Origin: Neobacillus mesonae
GTDB lineage: Bacteria > Bacillota > Bacilli > Bacillales > Cytobacillaceae
Assembly (NCBI RefSeq): GCF_001636315.1
Contig: NZ_KV440949.1
Span: forward strand, 336,203 to 400,202
Direction of reading: 5' to 3'
DNA: 64,000 bases
In this document: one piece after another, positions 27,409 through 35,911 of the stretch
Numbering within the stretch: the stretch's first letter is position 1
Layout: every line of letters starts with the position of its first letter
Notes under the pieces: model-generated
What the model was told of the DNA's origin: nothing
Databases searched by the model: none
The model's input: only the letters and a program-made list of their open reading frames with translations
Program-made: the position numbers and the translations under genes

Positions 27409-28128
27409 GTGGTGTCTATGGGTGGCTTAACATATATTGATTTTTTGGCAAAGTTTGGCATTGGCGGAGCCCATCCAGGAGGAATTGGATTAACAAAAAG
27501 CATACTTGATGATGAAAAAATTACAAATGAATGTACCATATTAGATGCAGGCTGCGGTACAGGGCAAACGGCAGCATATTTATATGACCAGTATAAAGCA
27601 GAGATCACTTGCCTTGAACTAAATCCAATTATGGTTGAAAAGGCGAAGAGCCGTTTCCAAACCCTTCAATTACCCATTCAATTGATTCAAGGTTCTGTAG
27701 AAGAAATTCCGTTTCAAAGTAATACCTTTGATTTGGTCTTATGTGAATCGGTTTTGGCATTTGTGAATAAGCCAAAAGCCTTAAAAGAATACTACAGGGT
27801 TTTAAAACCAGGGGGCCGGCTGATTGCCAATGAGATGACCATAAATGCCAAGCTAAATAAACAAGAAGAACAAGAGATCATCCAGTTTTATAATATTGAT
27901 TCATTATTATTAGAAACCGACTGGATGCGGCTGCTAGAAGAAACTGGCTTTAAGAACATTGAAATGAAGGCCCATCATTTAAATTTAATGGAAGGAAACA
28001 CAGCGCAGGAATTTAACTTTTCTCAAGGTTTCGAACCGGAGCTTTTTAGTATCCTCAATCAACATGGGAATATGCTCTTAAAATATCACGACATTTTAAG
28101 TCATCGAATTTTCACCTGTTCAAAATAA
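27409..28128 (+). CDS. Class I SAM-dependent methyltransferase
   Basis: A 239-aa Rossmann-fold methyltransferase of the Methyltransf_11 type. Motif I is LDAGCGTGQTAAYL, followed by the acidic end of strand 2 (ITCLELN), motif II VEEIPFQSNTFDLVLCESVLAF and the post-motif RVLKPGGRLIANEM. Substrate unknown; a menaquinone- or small-molecule-type acceptor is possible. Starts are ambiguous: GTG 27409, GTG 27412 or ATG 27418, with AAAGGTG at about 27398. Confidence 0.88.
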   Translation: MVSMGGLTYIDFLAKFGIGGAHPGGIGLTKSILDDEKITNECTILDAGCGTGQTAAYLYDQYKAEITCLELNPIMVEKAKSRFQTLQLPIQLIQGSVEEIPFQSNTFDLVLCESVLAFVNKPKALKEYYRVLKPGGRLIANEMTINAKLNKQEEQEIIQFYNIDSLLLETDWMRLLEETGFKNIEMKAHHLNLMEGNTAQEFNFSQGFEPELFSILNQHGNMLLKYHDILSHRIFTCSK

Positions 28129-28140
28129 ACATGGAACTGA

Positions 28141-28186
28141 AAGCCATGATTTTCAATTAAAATTTGAAAATCATGGCTTTTTTTAA
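28141..28186 (+). terminator. Terminator of the methyltransferase gene
   Basis: AAGCCATGATTTTCAA pairs perfectly with TTGAAAATCATGGCTT (28164-28179), followed by a T-run. Confidence 0.9.
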
Positions 28187-28274
28187 AAATACGGACATGT
28201 TTGGTTATTTCGCCCTTCCATCATATGGACATCCTTCATATTTTATAACAACTACATTGATTGGGGGAATTTAA

Positions 28275-28523
28275 ATGCAGCTTAGTTATGAACAGGCTAA
28301 ACGTTTAGAGGGGGAAATTATTCGTTTTAAGAATAAAGAAGGGCAATGGGCTATGGGTAAAGTATCAAAGGTCAGAAAGGACGGCTTGGAAATCGAAGAG
28401 TTAGCATATGGGCGTTCCAACTCTGGAGACGGCTACGGCTATGGATTCTGGGGACCATTCTGGCGTCCGCCTGTTTTCTTCCCGTTTGTAGGTTTTGGCA
28501 TCGGCTTCCCGCTTTTCTTTTAA
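28275..28523 (+). CDS. Small hypothetical protein with aromatic Gly/Phe tail
   Basis: An 82-aa protein with two parts. Residues 1-45 look like a small beta-barrel (EGEIIRFKNKEGQWAMGKVSKVRKDGLEIEEL). Residues 46-82 are rich in Gly, Tyr, Phe, Trp and Pro (GYGYGFWGPFWRPP..FFPFVGFGIGFPLFF), reminiscent of exported or spore-coat surface proteins. GGGGGAAT precedes the ATG and a clean terminator follows. I do not recognise a family; expression during sporulation is a guess from the neighbouring csgA. Confidence 0.7.
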   Translation: MQLSYEQAKRLEGEIIRFKNKEGQWAMGKVSKVRKDGLEIEELAYGRSNSGDGYGYGFWGPFWRPPVFFPFVGFGIGFPLFF

Positions 28524-28526
28524 CTC

Positions 28527-28557
28527 AGCAAGTATGATTTCTTACTTGCTTTTTTTA
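28527..28557 (+). terminator. Terminator
   Basis: AGCAAGTA (28527-28534) pairs with TACTTGCT (28543-28550), followed by seven Ts. Confidence 0.9.
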
Positions 28558-28640
28558 AAGATTTTCCACAGTTCATCAAACCTCATGAATATATTATCCT
28601 TTCCGATAAAAAATAAGTGGTGAAAGGATTGGTGATTACT

Positions 28641-28892
28641 GTGGATAGAACATTAGGGTATCTTAGGGAAACTTTGTCGAATTATACGGATGACCATACT
28701 GAAGGCAGACATCTTTATGAGAAGCTGACCGAAGGACAATACAAATCTGAAGGTGCATTTGTCAGAAGTCTAAATCAAAAAGAAATCGATTTTTTAAATA
28801 AAATTTTACACGCCGAAATTAACTATGCCCAGGATGTACAAGATGACAGGCGAGTCTACGAATTGAATGAGGTATATGAGTTGTTATTTTAA
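28641..28892 (+). CDS. csgA: Sporulation-specific SASP-like protein CsgA
   Basis: An 83-aa protein closely resembling B. subtilis CsgA, a sigma-G-dependent forespore protein: TLGYLRETLSN at the N-terminus, EGAFVRSLNQKEIDFLNKIL centrally and AEINYAQD..R.YELNEVYELL at the C-terminus. The GTG at 28641 gives the same N-terminus as the homolog (VDRTLGYLRE); GAAAGGA and GGTGAT lie 4-12 bases upstream. No convincing sigma-G promoter was found upstream by eye. Precise function is unknown. Confidence 0.85.
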   Translation: MDRTLGYLRETLSNYTDDHTEGRHLYEKLTEGQYKSEGAFVRSLNQKEIDFLNKILHAEINYAQDVQDDRRVYELNEVYELLF

Positions 28893-28929
28893 CGAAAAAG
28901 ATGGCAGCGGTAATCTGCCATCTTTTTCG
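28893..28929 (+). terminator. Terminator of csgA
   Basis: CGAAAAAGATGGCAG pairs with CTGCCATCTTTTTCG (28915-28929). Confidence 0.9.
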
Positions 28930-29114
28930 GAAATATCCCCTTTTCCGTTGTTTTATTTCCTAGGTAAGCGCATACTACGACAAAACTCGATTTACCTATT
29001 TTAAAATCCGCTCAATAATCGACAAATATTTTTAGAAAATTCAAACATGACCATTTTTAAGAATTGCAAATTCGACAATCGGTGCACTTTCTTACAAAAT
29101 TTCCAAAAACAGCT

Positions 29115-30041
29115 TTAATGAATTTCCCGCTTTTTAAATCTGCCGCCGCGAACTTCCGCAATATCTGCAACAGCTAAAAAGGCGTTCTCATCATACTCCG
29201 TTACAATTTCCTTCAGCTTTGCTTCCTCCAGACGATTGATTACACAGAATATCACCTTTTTTTGGTCGCCTGAATAGGCCCCTTCCCCATTTAAAAACGT
29301 AACTCCGCGGCCAAGACGGTGCATGATGGCATCACCAATAATTTTTGCATGATCACTAATAATCCACACGGATTTTGATTCATCTAGACCGGTAATTGTA
29401 ATATCAATGGTTTTATAGGCAACAAAATACGCAATCAGCGAATACATAGCCCGGTCCCAAGTGAACACAAAACCTGCACAGCCCAGGATAAACAGATTAA
29501 AAAACATAATGATTTCCCCGACCGAGAAAGGGAGTTTATTATTAAATAAAATCGCTAGAATTTCGGTTCCATCTAATGAACCACCGTAACGAATGACCAT
29601 TCCTACCCCAATCCCAAGGACAATTCCGCCAAAAACCGATGCTAATAATATATCCTGCGTAAAGGCAGGAACTGGATGAAGTAAGGTTGTAGCAATAGAA
29701 AGGATAATAATACCGTACAAAGTAGATAAGGCGAAGGTTTTTCCAATTTGTTTATAGCCTAAGAAGAAAAATGGAATATTTAGAAGAAATAAGAAAATCC
29801 CTAATTTCCATCCGGTAATGTATGAAAGCATTATCGAAATTCCGGTAATGCCGCCATCAATTACATTATTTGGTACCAGAAATATTTCCAGTCCGACACC
29901 CATTAAACTTGCGCCAATGGTAATTAAAAAAATCCGCTGGAGAATTTTTTTCTTCGTTAATTTACGATGCTGAATTTTCTCCATTACCACTTCAATTGTT
30001 TCCTGTTGATTAATAATATTTAGCTCATGAGTTTCTTGCAT
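29115..30041 (-). CDS. YitT family membrane protein with DUF2179 domain
   Basis: A 308-aa protein. After a 35-residue cytoplasmic head come five or six membrane helices with the family pattern FLVPNNVIDGGITGISIMLSYI and GGIVLGIGVGMVIRYGGSLDGTEIL. The C-terminal DUF2179 domain (about 215-300, SVWIISDHAKIIGDAIMHRLGRGVTFLNGEGAYSG) is an ACT-like ligand domain seen with ..R..TvI.G.G.Y.. motifs. It is longer than the short YitT protein at 18034-18615. Role unknown, possibly a regulated transporter. Confidence 0.88.
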   Translation of the reverse strand: MQETHELNIINQQETIEVVMEKIQHRKLTKKKILQRIFLITIGASLMGVGLEIFLVPNNVIDGGITGISIMLSYITGWKLGIFLFLLNIPFFFLGYKQIGKTFALSTLYGIIILSIATTLLHPVPAFTQDILLASVFGGIVLGIGVGMVIRYGGSLDGTEILAILFNNKLPFSVGEIIMFFNLFILGCAGFVFTWDRAMYSLIAYFVAYKTIDITITGLDESKSVWIISDHAKIIGDAIMHRLGRGVTFLNGEGAYSGDQKKVIFCVINRLEEAKLKEIVTEYDENAFLAVADIAEVRGGRFKKREIH

Positions 30042-30134
30042 TATCTAGCCCCTTTCGATATTTAATATTATATTTATAGAATACCGAATTAGGTTCGAGA
30101 TTTATATCATTTTGCATTATTTTTTTATTTTTTC

Positions 30135-30161
30135 AAAAAAAAGGCCTGAATATATTCAGGC
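30135..30161 (-). terminator. Terminator of the 52-aa gene
   Basis: On the minus strand GCCTGAA/TTCAGGC is followed by eight Ts. Confidence 0.85.
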
Positions 30162-30173
30162 AGCCTGGTATTT

Positions 30174-30332
30174 TTAGCTAGGTTCAACTTCGTCCCAGGA
30201 AAGTGTGGTGACACTTGTGTATTCACCTTTATCGATCTCTTCTGTAGTCGCACTTTGTTCTAATTCTTCATGGTCGTCCATTCCTGGTGCAAGTGTTGGA
30301 TTTTGTTTCTTATGATCTTTTCGTTTAAACAA
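30174..30332 (-). CDS. Small acidic hypothetical protein, 52 aa
   Basis: A TTG start (30332) lies 9 bases after AAGGGAG. The product begins MFKRKDHKKQNP and continues with an acidic body (DDHEELEQSATTEEIDKGEY) ending TLSWDEVEPS. It has its own terminator. No family is recognised; the head-basic, tail-acidic composition is seen in many short Bacillus proteins of unknown role. It is easily missed because of its TTG start and size. Confidence 0.6.
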   Translation of the reverse strand: MFKRKDHKKQNPTLAPGMDDHEELEQSATTEEIDKGEYTSVTTLSWDEVEPS

Positions 30333-30385
30333 AGTTATCAGCTCCCTTATTAAAATATTGTTCCTATGCGATGCCGTTCATATTC

Positions 30386-30416
30386 AAAAAAGGGTCTCCT
30401 TCGAGGAGAGCCCTTT
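30386..30416. terminator. Terminator
   Basis: Arms AGGG.CTCCT and AGGAG.CCCT around TCG (30391-30415), flanked by an A-run on the left, which is a T-run on the minus strand. Confidence 0.7.
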
Positions 30417-30418
30417 AA

Positions 30419-31024
30419 CTAATCCATAACTGGATTCTTAAAATTATCCTTTACAGTAATGCCAAATTGCTGAATTTTATCCTCGATCCGCCCTACATTT
30501 TCTGCAAATTTGTCATCGTACGGAAGCGTAATAATGCTGCCATTGTTCAGCTCAAATTTGTACTGATAATTGCTTACAGTCCCTTGGTGATTTCGATAAA
30601 CAATATGAACAGTATGTACATTTTCCCATTTATACTCTTTCTCATTTACACTCATCAACGAATTATAATGGACCCCTTTATCATCTAAATAATAATAATT
30701 CGTTAAACTGAAATAAAACGCCGGAATACTAATCAAAAGAAGCAAACCTGTTATGATTTTAAAATTGTTCCCATCCCATTTTTGGCGAAAAATCAAAAAT
30801 ATAGTAAATACAACAGCGATATAAAACATTCCTGCCATAAATGTGATATAAGCGGAAAATGGTGTAGCAAAAAACCATTGTGAGCGGGAAAAGTAAACAA
30901 GACTTTGAAAAGACGCTACTATAACAAATGGAACAAAAAAACTGCTTATGTACAAAATAATCGTGTAGGCAACAAGCTTTACGGATTTTTCCTCGGATGT
31001 CTCCTTCTTTCTCATTAACAGCAA
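30419..31024 (-). CDS. Membrane protein with PH-like C-terminal domain, unknown
   Basis: A 201-aa protein with three or four N-terminal membrane helices (about 15-38, 52-75, 85-105), then a soluble part (about 110-200) with the pattern YYYLDDKGVHYNSL..KEYKWENVHTVHI, resembling bacterial PH-like domains in which a single W precedes the main strand. The start is TTG, with AAGGGG 7 bases before it. No named family can be supported. It is monocistronic. Confidence 0.65.
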   Translation of the reverse strand: MLLMRKKETSEEKSVKLVAYTIILYISSFFVPFVIVASFQSLVYFSRSQWFFATPFSAYITFMAGMFYIAVVFTIFLIFRQKWDGNNFKIITGLLLLISIPAFYFSLTNYYYLDDKGVHYNSLMSVNEKEYKWENVHTVHIVYRNHQGTVSNYQYKFELNNGSIITLPYDDKFAENVGRIEDKIQQFGITVKDNFKNPVMD

Positions 31025-31170
31025 ATTTATTTCCCCTTCCTGTAATTATCTTCTTACTCAATTTTATCAAATTTTACTAATAATTGTAATATTTTTAACA
31101 AATAACAAGCTGCACTTGAAATTTACCATCTTAATTGGTAAAACTTACGCCCCTTTACACTTTTTTTCTA

Positions 31171-31200
31171 TACATAAGCTTTTGGATGATTCGCATACTA
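31171..31200 (+). promoter_or_regulatory. Candidate sigma-G/F forespore promoter
   Basis: CATACTA (31194-31200) is a good sigma-G -10 and TACATA (31171-31176) lies 17 bases upstream. It is placed about 40 bases before the first DUF1657 gene. Confidence 0.55.
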
Positions 31201-31241
31201 TCTTTGAAACATCATTCACACATAGAAAGAAGGTACTCATT

Positions 31242-31445
31242 ATGACAGTTGGAACACAAGTGAAACAAACCATCGCTGGATTAAAAAGTGCTCAAGCAGC
31301 TTTTGAAACTTTTGCGTTACAAACCGATAACAAAAATGCAAAACAGCTTTATCAACAAGCTGCCCAGCAGACACAGGCAATCCTTGACAGCGTAGAACCG
31401 CGTCTTCAAGAAATTACAACTGAAGAGCCACAATACAATCAGTAA
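31242..31445 (+). CDS. DUF1657 family protein 1
   Basis: A 67-aa all-helical protein of the DUF1657 family: TVGTQVKQTIAGLKSAQAAF then FALQT.N..AKQLYQQAAQQTQ and PRLQEI..EEPQY. AGAAGGT precedes the ATG at 31242. DUF1657 proteins are encoded in spore operons such as spoVA2mob, beside DUF421 proteins. Here it starts a three-gene run with a second DUF1657 gene and a fusion gene. Function is unknown. A leaky hairpin follows. Confidence 0.88.
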   Translation: MTVGTQVKQTIAGLKSAQAAFETFALQTDNKNAKQLYQQAAQQTQAILDSVEPRLQEITTEEPQYNQ

Positions 31446-31452
31446 TAAACAT

Positions 31453-31480
31453 GGTTGGCTTTTTCGCCAACCCCTTTTTC
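31453..31480 (+). terminator. Hairpin between the DUF1657 genes
   Basis: GGTTGGC/GCCAACC with a four-base T loop and a following T-run. It may attenuate expression of the downstream genes. Confidence 0.7.
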
Positions 31481-31513
31481 ATGTATTACTTTTTATAAAA
31501 AGGTGGTCTAATT

Positions 31514-31720
31514 ATGACAGTAGCCTCAAATGTTAAACAATGTCTCCTCACAGTAAGGGGAATTGAATCACAGCTTTCCACCCTTGCGTTAAATTCTTTA
31601 GATGAAGAAGCAAAATCCATTTTTCATGAGTCCGCAATGGCAATAGAAACCGTTAAAAAAGACCTGCAATTTCGAGTCTTAGAGTTAGAACGGCAGGAAC
31701 CACAATATAAAGGCTCTTAA
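31514..31720 (+). CDS. DUF1657 family protein 2
   Basis: A 68-aa paralog of the preceding gene (TVASNVKQCLLTVRGIESQL, ALNS.DEEAKSIFHESA, ELERQEPQYKGS). AAAAAGGTGG precedes the ATG. It is 14 bases from the 2Duf-like gene, so the two are probably cotranscribed. It differs from its paralog by one Cys at residue 10. Confidence 0.88.
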   Translation: MTVASNVKQCLLTVRGIESQLSTLALNSLDEEAKSIFHESAMAIETVKKDLQFRVLELERQEPQYKGS

Positions 31721-31734
31721 TGAGGTGAAAATGG

Positions 31735-32595
31735 ATGAATGGTTATATCGAAATACTGCTTCGCTCTCTTAGTTTTATTTTATTTTTATTCCTGATCACA
31801 AAGCTTGTTGGAAAAAAACAAATATCACAGTTGACATTTTTTGAATATGTTGCCGGAATTACCATTGGAAGTATCGCTGGTGAGGTCGTTACTGGTTTAG
31901 AACAAAATTATTTTCAGGGTGCACTCGCTATATTTATCTTTGGTTTTGTTACCTTTTTATCGGACTACCTCTCCCTTAAAAGCAAAAAATTCCGTGATAT
32001 TGTTGAGGGCAGCGGGACTGTTATTATTAAGGATGGGAAGTTATTAGAGGAAAATCTAAAAAAGGAAAAGTACACGATCGACAATATCTCCACCTTGCTA
32101 AGGCAAAATAATGTCTTTAAAATTGCTGATGTGGAATTTGCTGTTTTAGAACCACAAGGAAAATTGAGTGTGCTTCTAAAGAAGGAAAATCGTCCATTAA
32201 CACCCAAAGATTTACAAATGAAAGTGCCAAATGAGAAAGAGCCGTATACCATCATTATGGATGGTAAAATTATCGATGACGCATTACGCTGGAGCGGTAA
32301 AAGCAGAGGATGGCTATATACAGAACTGGAAAAGATGAATGCAACACTCGATAATGTTTTTCTAGGACAGGTTGATTCTTATGGTGAATTAACCCTTGAT
32401 CTCTATGATGATAAAATCCAAGTTCCCCAGCCGCAGCAGCGTCCATTGCTGTTAGCTTCATTAAAAAAGACACAAGCGGATTTAGAGATTTTCTCTCTTT
32501 CAACCCAATGTGAGAAATCAAAAGCAATGTATAAGAAGAATGCTGCCACTGTGCAAGAAATCATTACAAAGCTGGAACCATTTTTAAACGGTTAG
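31735..32595 (+). CDS. DUF421-DUF1657 fusion protein, 2Duf-like
   Basis: A 286-aa protein. Residues 1-80 have three membrane helices typical of DUF421/YetF (EILLRSLSFILFLF, GKKQISQLTFFEYVAGITIGSIAGE). Residues 85-205 form the soluble YetF domain (EGSGTVIIKDGKLLEENL, IMDGKIIDDALRWSGKSRGWL). Residues about 235-285 form a DUF1657-like helical tail (LLASLKKTQADLEIFSLSTQ). This is the layout of the 2Duf protein of the mobile spoVA2mob operon, reported to raise spore wet-heat resistance and located in the spore inner membrane. Here it lacks spoVA genes. GAGGTG precedes the ATG. Confidence 0.88.
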   Translation: MNGYIEILLRSLSFILFLFLITKLVGKKQISQLTFFEYVAGITIGSIAGEVVTGLEQNYFQGALAIFIFGFVTFLSDYLSLKSKKFRDIVEGSGTVIIKDGKLLEENLKKEKYTIDNISTLLRQNNVFKIADVEFAVLEPQGKLSVLLKKENRPLTPKDLQMKVPNEKEPYTIIMDGKIIDDALRWSGKSRGWLYTELEKMNATLDNVFLGQVDSYGELTLDLYDDKIQVPQPQQRPLLLASLKKTQADLEIFSLSTQCEKSKAMYKKNAATVQEIITKLEPFLNG

Positions 32596-32616
32596 GTTTT
32601 TAATTGCAGGCATAAA

Positions 32617-32650
32617 AATAATCCTTATCAATCGTCTGATAAGGATTATT
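32617..32650. terminator. Bidirectional terminator
   Basis: AATAATCCTTATCA (32617-32630) pairs perfectly with TGATAAGGATTATT (32637-32650). Confidence 0.9.
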
Positions 32651-32658
32651 TAATGGAC

Positions 32659-33630
32659 TTATGAGGCAGTAGCTTTGTCCCTGATTGGTGCTACATTTTT
32701 ATTGGAAATATAGCTATGCAGCACCATTCCACCCATAACCAAGGCAACACCAAGCCACGATAGCGTTGTTGGAAAAGCAGAATTAAGCAGCAATAATTCC
32801 CCTATCAGGGCAAACAACACTTCCATTGATTGAGTAGCCTCAACAACGGCCAGTTTTTGCATATTTCCTCTCACCAAATCAGTTGCTTGGAAAAATAAAA
32901 TGGTAGCAATAACCCCTGAAGAAATGGCCACTAGGCTGGATTGAACAGTCTGCCCGATACTCGGTAAACCAACCGTAAAGTATCCATAGATTGAAAGCAG
33001 GACCCAAAACGGAAGACTGGCAAGTGTCATCCCTAATACCCGCTGAAATACATCCAAACGCCCGCCGCAGACATCCATCATTTTACGATTTCCAAGCGGG
33101 TATGCAAATGATGCAGCGACTACCGGCAATATCCCTAGTGTCAGGGCCATTACTGTTAATTGGGATGCCTGCTGGACCTGCATTAAAATGATTCCAAGTA
33201 AAATAATCATCGACATAGCCAGCCCTTTTAGCGGAATTCTGCCCTTTATTTTACTTGGTCCATTCTCGGTCATAATTGTCTCATAGAATAACGGGGCAAG
33301 CAGAGAACCAGAGATGATTGTAATTTGCCAGGTTGCTGCAATCAGCCACCCCGGGGCATATGCCGCCGAGAAACAAAGCGGTGCATAAAACAAGCCAAAA
33401 CCAACAAAACTCCATAAAAGCCACGTACCCGGTGCATTTTTCATTTCGACAAACAGCGGTTTTAAGTTTTTCCTCGCCATTACGATGATGAAGAGAAATG
33501 GAACCATAAAGAAATATCTAAGGGAAGCACTCCATATCCAGCTGCCGCCTGCTAGGTCCATTGCCCTGTTTAAGATAAATGTAAAGGCAAAAAAGAAAGC
33601 AGCAAAAATTCCAATGATGATCGGCTTCAT
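32659..33630 (-). CDS. DMT-superfamily multidrug efflux transporter
   Basis: A 323-aa protein with about ten membrane helices arranged as two EamA-like halves (the second begins near residue 155, MALTLGILPVVAASFAYPLGN). It matches the PF13536-type 'multidrug resistance efflux transporter' family, which has the recurrent N-terminal pattern FAFTFILNRAMDL and the GRLDVFQRVLGMTLASLP loop. Substrate unknown. The ATG is preceded by AGGGGGAG. Confidence 0.82.
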   Translation of the reverse strand: MKPIIIGIFAAFFFAFTFILNRAMDLAGGSWIWSASLRYFFMVPFLFIIVMARKNLKPLFVEMKNAPGTWLLWSFVGFGLFYAPLCFSAAYAPGWLIAATWQITIISGSLLAPLFYETIMTENGPSKIKGRIPLKGLAMSMIILLGIILMQVQQASQLTVMALTLGILPVVAASFAYPLGNRKMMDVCGGRLDVFQRVLGMTLASLPFWVLLSIYGYFTVGLPSIGQTVQSSLVAISSGVIATILFFQATDLVRGNMQKLAVVEATQSMEVLFALIGELLLLNSAFPTTLSWLGVALVMGGMVLHSYISNKNVAPIRDKATAS

Positions 33631-33764
33631 CCATCTACTCCCCCTTTATATATTTTCTATAGGGTTATTTTTTTATCATTAACTTTTTCAGTATATCAGA
33701 TTTCTGAATTTTTTGTTAAAGAAATCTATAATATTGTAGTTTAACATGTATAGATTTTTTACCA

Positions 33765-33792
33765 TTGACTTTTACAATATAATGTTTATACT
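33765..33792 (+). promoter_or_regulatory. Promoter of the lysine riboswitch transcript
   Basis: TTGACT (33765-33770) and TATACT (33787-33792) with 16 bases between, about 30 bases before the riboswitch. Confidence 0.7.
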
Positions 33793-33820
33793 ATAGAAAT
33801 ATATTAACTTTATAAAAAAA

Positions 33821-34037
33821 TCCTCATCAAACCGATGGGGTAGAGGTCGCGGCTTTTATTAGTAGGATGGACGAGATGCAGAGACATTACCTGACTCCAT
33901 CTGAAAGGAAAAGCTGCCGAAGTGTACTTTTTCTCTGGTTAAGTATGCTGGGGCTGTTTCCGAATAGGAACAGAACTGTCACGATTGGACCTACCAGCCA
34001 AACGTGTTGAGCTATCTTTCGGAAGGTATGATGCGGG
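33821..34037 (+). promoter_or_regulatory. Lysine riboswitch (L box)
   Basis: The conserved L-box core is read directly: GGTAGAGGT.GCGGC near 33839, then GAAAGGAAAAGCTGCCGAAG at 33903, CTGGGGCTGTTTCCGAATAG at 33948 and AACAGAACTGTCAC. A P1 stem links CCTCATCA (33822-33829) with TGATGCGGGG (34029). It binds lysine and, through the following terminator, lowers expression of the permease when lysine is plentiful. Confidence 0.93.
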
Positions 34038-34045
34038 GTATTAAC

Positions 34046-34079
34046 AATGCCACCTGAATCTGCTTGGGTGGCATTTTTT
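34046..34079 (+). terminator. Riboswitch-controlled terminator
   Basis: ATGCCACC/GGGTGGCAT with a run of seven Ts, about 40 bases before the permease start. Confidence 0.88.
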
Positions 34080-34120
34080 ATTCCAAACTCCTTCCTATAA
34101 AATGAAAAGGAGTCACTAGT

Positions 34121-35602
34121 ATGCAATCAGCAAACGCAATGAAAAATGATAATTACAACAAATCAACCACAACAAACAGTGAAAAAACTGAATTAAAGCG
34201 CAGCTTAAAATCACGCCACCTGGCAATGATTTCACTTGGCGGAACGATTGGCACCGGATTATTTCTTGCCAGCGGCGGAGCCATTCATGAGGCTGGGCCC
34301 GGTGGTGCACTGCTTTCCTATATAGTAATTGGGATTATGGTTTACTTTTTAATGCAAAGCTTAGCCGAAATGGCGGCATATATGCCGGTAGCGGGCAGCT
34401 TCAGTACGTATGCGACAAAGTTTGTCGATCCATCCCTTGGCTTTGCCCTTGGCTGGAATTATTGGTATAACTGGGCAATCACCATTGCTGCCGAACTTTC
34501 AGCGGTAACAATGATCATGAAGTTTTGGTTCCCTCATACACCATCCTTTCTTTGGAGTGGAATCTTTTTAGTAATAATGTTCCTATTAAATTATCTCTCT
34601 GTTAAAGGCTTTGGTGAAGCGGAATATTGGTTCTCTTTAATTAAAGTTGTTACGGTTATCATCTTTATTATTACAGGAACGTTGATGATATTTGGAATCA
34701 TGGGCGGCCAGGCAGTAGGTTTTAAAAACTTCACTGTTGGTGATGCTCCATTCCATGGCGGCTTTATGACTATGCTCGGTATTTTCATGGCTGCAGGTTT
34801 CTCTTTCCAAGGAACCGAACTTTTAGGTGTGGCTGCTGGTGAAACAGATAACCCTGGTAAATCGATTCCACGTGCAGTAAGATCTGTATTTTGGCGGATT
34901 CTTTTATTCTATGTGTTAGCCATTTTAGTTATTGGTCTATTAATTCCTTATACAAATGAAAGCTTAGCGAATGGAGATGTATCCGTCAGTCCGTTCACAC
35001 TTGTTTTCCAAAAAGCAGGAATTGCCTTTGCTGCTTCTGTTATGAATGCAGTTATCCTAACAGCTGTATTATCAGCAGGGAATTCTGGAATGTACGCCTC
35101 AACCCGGATGCTTTGGGATTTAGCACGTGAAGGTAAAGCACCAAAATTCCTTGGTAAACTAAATAAAAGAGGAGTACCGGTAAACGCGTTAATTGCTACT
35201 ACTTTAGTCGGTACTGTCGCTTTTCTAGCTTCATTCTTCGGTGATGGCACGGTTTACGTTTGGCTGCTGAATGCCTCCGGAATGTCAGGGTTTATTGCTT
35301 GGCTTGGAATCGCTATTTGTCACTATCGTTTCCGCAGGGCATTCATTGCGCAAGGGAAGGATCTTAGCTTATTACCGTATAAATCGAAGTTATTCCCATT
35401 CGGTCCCATCTTCGCCTTTGCTGTTTGTGCTTTCGTAGTATTAGGGCAAAATTATTCAGCATTTTTGGGCGATCATATTGATTGGAATGGTGTTATGGTT
35501 TCTTATATTGGCTTACCATTATTTCTAATCCTTTGGATTGGCCATAAATTAACAAGGAAAACGAAACTAATTCCTTTAAATAAATGTGATTTAGAAGTTT
35601 AA
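34121..35602 (+). CDS. lysP: Lysine-type amino acid permease (LysP-like)
   Basis: A 493-aa APC-superfamily permease with about 12 helices. Typical blocks: HLAMISLGGTIGTGLFLASG near residue 35, PVAGSFSTYATKFV, FQGTELLGVAAGETDNP and STRMLWDLAREGKAP. The upstream lysine riboswitch makes lysine uptake the likely role. AAAAGGAG is 8 bases from the ATG. Substrate is inferred from the regulation. Confidence 0.9.
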   Translation: MQSANAMKNDNYNKSTTTNSEKTELKRSLKSRHLAMISLGGTIGTGLFLASGGAIHEAGPGGALLSYIVIGIMVYFLMQSLAEMAAYMPVAGSFSTYATKFVDPSLGFALGWNYWYNWAITIAAELSAVTMIMKFWFPHTPSFLWSGIFLVIMFLLNYLSVKGFGEAEYWFSLIKVVTVIIFIITGTLMIFGIMGGQAVGFKNFTVGDAPFHGGFMTMLGIFMAAGFSFQGTELLGVAAGETDNPGKSIPRAVRSVFWRILLFYVLAILVIGLLIPYTNESLANGDVSVSPFTLVFQKAGIAFAASVMNAVILTAVLSAGNSGMYASTRMLWDLAREGKAPKFLGKLNKRGVPVNALIATTLVGTVAFLASFFGDGTVYVWLLNASGMSGFIAWLGIAICHYRFRRAFIAQGKDLSLLPYKSKLFPFGPIFAFAVCAFVVLGQNYSAFLGDHIDWNGVMVSYIGLPLFLILWIGHKLTRKTKLIPLNKCDLEV

Positions 35603-35609
35603 TTTTATA

Positions 35610-35642
35610 AAAACAACACGCATCTGCTGCGTGTTGTTTTTA
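35610..35642. terminator. Terminator
   Basis: AAAACAACACGCA (35610-35622) pairs with TGCGTGTTGTTTT (35628-35640), between convergent genes. Confidence 0.9.
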
Positions 35643-35909
35643 TAGTTTTACCTCTACTTCAGTTCCATCCTTTAACCTTGTTTCTACAAGGACGAGCCCT
35701 TTATAATTGGATAGTCCTTGGAGTAAAGGTTTCAAATCTTTTCTGTCAATTTCCGGGAAGATAAATTTACTGTCGTCTTTTTCAATCGCATTATTAATAA
35801 AACGGTTAACTCGCTTCGAGGTAATAATCAAACTTGCCAAATTCAAAACCGCATACGGCACAGGAATGGAGAATTTTCTATCTTTTACTTTCACCCTGAC
35901 CTTTAACAT
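35640..35909 (-). CDS. Small conserved hypothetical protein in DUF2089 operon
   Basis: An 89-aa protein, third gene of a tight operon (2 bases after the previous gene). Its body (VRVKVKDRKFSIPVPYAVLNLASLIITSKRVNRFIN) is similar in kind to the last part of the upstream gene product (IRVTSDEGDNINVNLPINLVKAVLKVG), i.e. a beta hairpin followed by LP-x-A-V..., so the two may share a small domain. Function not known. It ends with ETRLKDGTEVEVKL. Confidence 0.65.
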   Translation of the reverse strand: MLKVRVKVKDRKFSIPVPYAVLNLASLIITSKRVNRFINNAIEKDDSKFIFPEIDRKDLKPLLQGLSNYKGLVLVETRLKDGTEVEVKL

Positions 35910-35911
35910 TA

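Noticed and set aside
33887..34126. Minus-strand frame over the riboswitch
   Set aside because: It is a shadow of the structured lysine riboswitch.
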